Below are positions 5,906-7,368 of a stretch of DNA of 7,368 bases, piece after piece; position 1 is the stretch's first letter, and each line of letters opens with the position of its first letter. The position numbers and the translations under genes were made by a program. Source of the DNA: JACQHJ01 sp038063075 (GTDB taxonomy: Bacteria > Patescibacteriota > Microgenomatia > Levybacterales > UBA12049); NCBI GenBank assembly GCA_038063075.1, contig JBBTVW010000053.1:1-7368 (forward strand), given 5' to 3'. The notes under the pieces were generated by a model. The model saw only the letters and a list, made by a program, of their open reading frames with translations. It had not been told where the DNA came from and did not search any database.

Positions 5906-5931
5906 AAAAATATATTTTATAATATATTTTT
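5906..5931. repeat. Perfect 11-bp A/T inverted repeat around the dehydrogenase stop codon
   Basis: Arms aaaaatatatt (5906-5916) and aatatattttt (5921-5931) pair perfectly across a 4-nt loop, and the stop codon of the dehydrogenase (5919-5917) lies in the loop. There is no G or C, so as an RNA hairpin it is weak. It may act as an AT-only terminator, as an UP element for the promoter just downstream, or both. Confidence 0.6.
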
Positions 5932-6828
5932 TACTTCGTAGGAGAACTCATGAAGACCAAGTCGTCTAACAAATACGTCGTTTACGTCAATTACTGTTTT
6001 AAGCAGTGATGCATCAAAACCTCTTTCTGTTGCCCAATTATAAAATGCTCTGGTGTCTTTTGGTAGACAACTTCCTTGGAATGGTCCCATGTTTCTAATT
6101 CCATATTTTGGATTCCACATTCCTTCACAGCTAATTGCAGTATATTTAAATACTTTATCTGCATCTACATCAATTTTTCCTGCGATCTCTCTCATTTCAT
6201 TGTAGAAACTGATTTTTGCTGCGTTAAATAAATTATGGACATATTTTTGCATTTCTGCTTCCATTAATTTACATCTATCCATTGGACATGTAAATTTATC
6301 TTTATAAACTGCCTCTAACATGTCACCTGATTTTTTATCATATTCTCCGATTAAAATTATCCATGGATTTAGGGTATCATCATATGAGGTTTCTTCTCTT
6401 AAATATTCTGGATTCATGCATGCGCCAAAATCTACTCCAACTTTTTTACCAGAGTATTTTTCAATTAATGGGATTACTAAATTTTCTGTAGTTCCTGGAG
6501 GTACTGTGCTTTTAACAACTACTAAATGATACTTATCTGTTTTTGCTAATCTTTTTCCTAAATCAGTTGCTGCGGATTCCATTGGCTCAAGATTTATTTT
6601 TCCCATTTTTGTTGGAGTTGGAACTGTTAACATTGAAATATCAAAATCATATCCGCCATCCATTAGGTCTCCTCTTTCATATGCATCAAAACCCTCTTCT
6701 CTTAGTTTTTCAATTTTTTTAATATTTCCACCTAAAAATGCAACCTTATAACCTTTGGCTGCGAAAACTTTTCCGGTTGCTTGACCCACAACTCCTGGAC
6801 CAATAATACAAATTTTAGGATTATTCAT
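5917..6828 (-). CDS. UDP-glucose/GDP-mannose 6-dehydrogenase family protein lacking the C-terminal domain
   Basis: The family oxidises the C6 alcohol of a nucleotide sugar to an acid in two NAD-dependent steps, feeding surface polysaccharides. Residues 5-34 are a Rossmann fold with GPGVVG (10-15). TVPTPT (68-73), KSTVPPGTT (106-114) and NPEYLREE (139-146) are canonical. The central domain has MQKYVHNLFNAAKISFYNEM (193-212) and GSCLPKD (252-258), with catalytic Cys254 and Lys257. The protein stops at 303 aa; family members usually run 390-450 aa, so the C-terminal nucleotide-sugar-binding domain is absent. There is no room for it downstream, because the next promoter starts 14 nt later. The second strand ends in FLGGN (31-35) and lacks the usual Asp that binds the NAD ribose. 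Retained active-site motifs argue for a functional short form, but substrate and cofactor are unclear. The sampled line is near 38% GC, above most neighbours. Confidence 0.88.
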   Translation of the reverse strand: MNNPKICIIGPGVVGQATGKVFAAKGYKVAFLGGNIKKIEKLREEGFDAYERGDLMDGGYDFDISMLTVPTPTKMGKINLEPMESAATDLGKRLAKTDKYHLVVVKSTVPPGTTENLVIPLIEKYSGKKVGVDFGACMNPEYLREETSYDDTLNPWIILIGEYDKKSGDMLEAVYKDKFTCPMDRCKLMEAEMQKYVHNLFNAAKISFYNEMREIAGKIDVDADKVFKYTAISCEGMWNPKYGIRNMGPFQGSCLPKDTRAFYNWATERGFDASLLKTVIDVNDVFVRRLGLHEFSYEVKNIL

Positions 6829-6837
6829 TTTTTATTG

Positions 6838-6890
6838 AAACTTAAACTTTATTACTAAGTAGACCTTTCGGGGCAGAAAGTTTTAAGTTT
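6838..6890 (-). promoter_or_regulatory. Leader inverted repeat with competing inner hairpin, upstream of the dehydrogenase
   Basis: Arms aaacttaaacttt (6838-6850) and aaagttttaagttt (6877-6890) pair over 13 bp with one bulged base, enclosing 26 nt. Inside, ctttc (6865-6869) and gaaag (6876-6880) can form a smaller stem around the GC-rich loop ggggca. That small stem uses bases of the outer right arm, so the two folds exclude each other. The element ends 9 nt before the ATG at 6828. It could be an attenuator-like leader, a terminator for the RT transcript, or a DNA-level site. I do not recognise it as a known riboswitch class. Confidence 0.4.
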
Positions 6891-6894
6891 TATT

Positions 6895-6923
6895 ATTTTA
6901 AATTGTTTCTGTAAAAAAAACAA
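6895..6923 (-). promoter_or_regulatory. Possible promoter of the dehydrogenase gene
   Basis: On the minus strand TTGTTT (6923-6918), 17 nt and TAAAAT (6900-6895) would start a transcript near 6888 with a leader of about 60 nt that contains almost all of the inverted repeat at 6838-6890. The match is moderate and lies in very AT-rich sequence. A second reading, TTTACA with TAAAAC at 17 nt, overlaps it. Confidence 0.35.
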
Positions 6924-6948
6924 TAGGGAATTTTGGCTCTTATGTAGT

Positions 6949-7368
6949 TTAAGCACGTAACGATTTAATATAATAAATATTCTTCAACTCCTCTGAAAGC
7001 CTAAAAGAGTTAGTATGAGAAAGATAACCTAGATAAGATTGTAGCGCTTGATAATCGCTGCCCTGTATAACTTTTTTTAATATTCTTCTTTTTGTTTTGG
7101 TTCTAGGCAAAATATAATGGGGTAGTACGATATATCCACAAAAATCTATTCCCCATTTTAACTTTCTTATAGCAATTTTCTTAGGATGAAGATCTAGCTT
7201 TAAAATATTTTCTAAAAATTTTTTAATAGACTCAAGATAAATCTCTTCCCATTTGGTATCACAGCTTGTATTAAGAATTAGAAAGTCGTCAGCATAACGC
7301 AAATAATACTTTATCTTAAGCTTATGCTTAACAAATTGATCCAATTCATTCAAATATATATTTGCAAA
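6949..7368 (-). CDS. Reverse transcriptase, diversity-generating-retroelement-like (N-terminal part outside window)
   Basis: The reading frame is open to the right edge, so 139 C-terminal residues are visible. Numbering from the edge, FANIYLNELDQFVK (1-14) is the conserved RT segment before the active site. YLRYADDFLIL (22-32) holds the catalytic YADD box. LDLHPKKIAIRKLKWGIDFCGYIVLP (58-83) spans the next two RT motifs. The protein ends with ALQSYLGYLSHTNSFRL (108-124), resembling the SYLGH-xxHxNSxxL tail of DGR reverse transcriptases, with nothing after it. There is no maturase or HNH domain, which argues against an intact group II intron. The TTG at 7353 is not the start, since conserved residues precede it. 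RTs of this type copy a template repeat with A-directed errors into a variable repeat of a target gene. The template, target and accessory gene were not seen here and may lie to the right. Confidence 0.85.
   Translation of the reverse strand, partial: FANIYLNELDQFVKHKLKIKYYLRYADDFLILNTSCDTKWEEIYLESIKKFLENILKLDLHPKKIAIRKLKWGIDFCGYIVLPHYILPRTKTKRRILKKVIQGSDYQALQSYLGYLSHTNSFRLSEELKNIYYIKSLRA

Noticed and set aside
6320..6529. Plus-strand open frame inside the dehydrogenase gene
   Set aside because: It is antisense to highly conserved motifs (KSTVPPGTT, NPEYLREE) and has no features of its own.
6902..6924. Hairpin attgttt/aaacaat as a terminator for the RT gene
   Set aside because: A 7-bp AT-rich stem with a 9-nt loop and no T-run on the 3' side in the transcribed direction; too weak to call, and it overlaps a possible promoter.
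6829..6948. Template repeat of a diversity-generating retroelement in the RT-dehydrogenase gap
   Set aside because: I found no near-copy of this stretch in any gene of the window and it does not read like the 3' end of a C-type-lectin-type target gene.
7351..7353. TTG as the start codon of the reverse transcriptase
   Set aside because: The in-frame residues upstream (FANIY) are conserved RT sequence, so the gene continues past the window edge.
6949..7368. Group II intron maturase or retron RT
   Set aside because: No maturase (domain X) or HNH domain follows the RT motifs and the C-terminal SYLG tail is DGR-like; no intron RNA domain V was seen in the 120 nt after the gene. Not excluded for the unseen N-terminal side.

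Overview
The window reads as an AT-rich bacterial genome, most likely a Candidate Phyla Radiation (Patescibacteria) member close to Microgenomates. This is an inference. It rests on the very Lys/Ile/Asn-rich proteins, the secreted protein with a Thr-Pro-rich stalk and a C-terminal 'VLGLSS' membrane segment, compact all-minus gene order, and a diversity-generating-retroelement-like reverse transcriptase. No gene start has a recognisable Shine-Dalgarno sequence. TGA, TAA and TAG all serve as stops, so this is standard code 11 and not the TGA=Gly code of Gracilibacteria/Absconditabacteria.

Every supported gene lies on the minus strand, so transcription runs right to left. At the right edge is the C-terminal part of a reverse transcriptase (6949-7368) that continues beyond the window. 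A 120-nt gap with a large imperfect inverted repeat follows, then a UDP-glucose/GDP-mannose-dehydrogenase family enzyme that lacks the usual C-terminal domain (5917-6828). A strong promoter just after its stop drives a membrane-anchored right-handed beta-helix protein (4588-5859). Then come a DUF925-type nucleotidyltransferase (4000-4566), an unrecognised Arg-rich, relatively GC-rich protein (3186-3956), a multi-pass acyltransferase-3 (2100-3131), MsrB (1677-2087) and a class-2-like dihydroorotate dehydrogenase (559-1680). A second strong promoter (524-552) drives a Thr-Pro-rich secreted protein (1-488) that runs off the left edge.

Several genes relate to the cell surface: the nucleotide-sugar dehydrogenase, the O-acyltransferase, the beta-helix protein and the stalked protein. 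Two look like housekeeping genes in a compact transcript: msrB and pyrD, which overlap by ATGA. The most unusual feature of expression is that several starts sit only 6-8 nt behind a -10 box, suggesting leaderless or nearly leaderless mRNAs. The most interesting single element is the partial retroelement RT. No template or variable repeat could be recognised inside the window, so any diversification cassette must lie mostly to the right.
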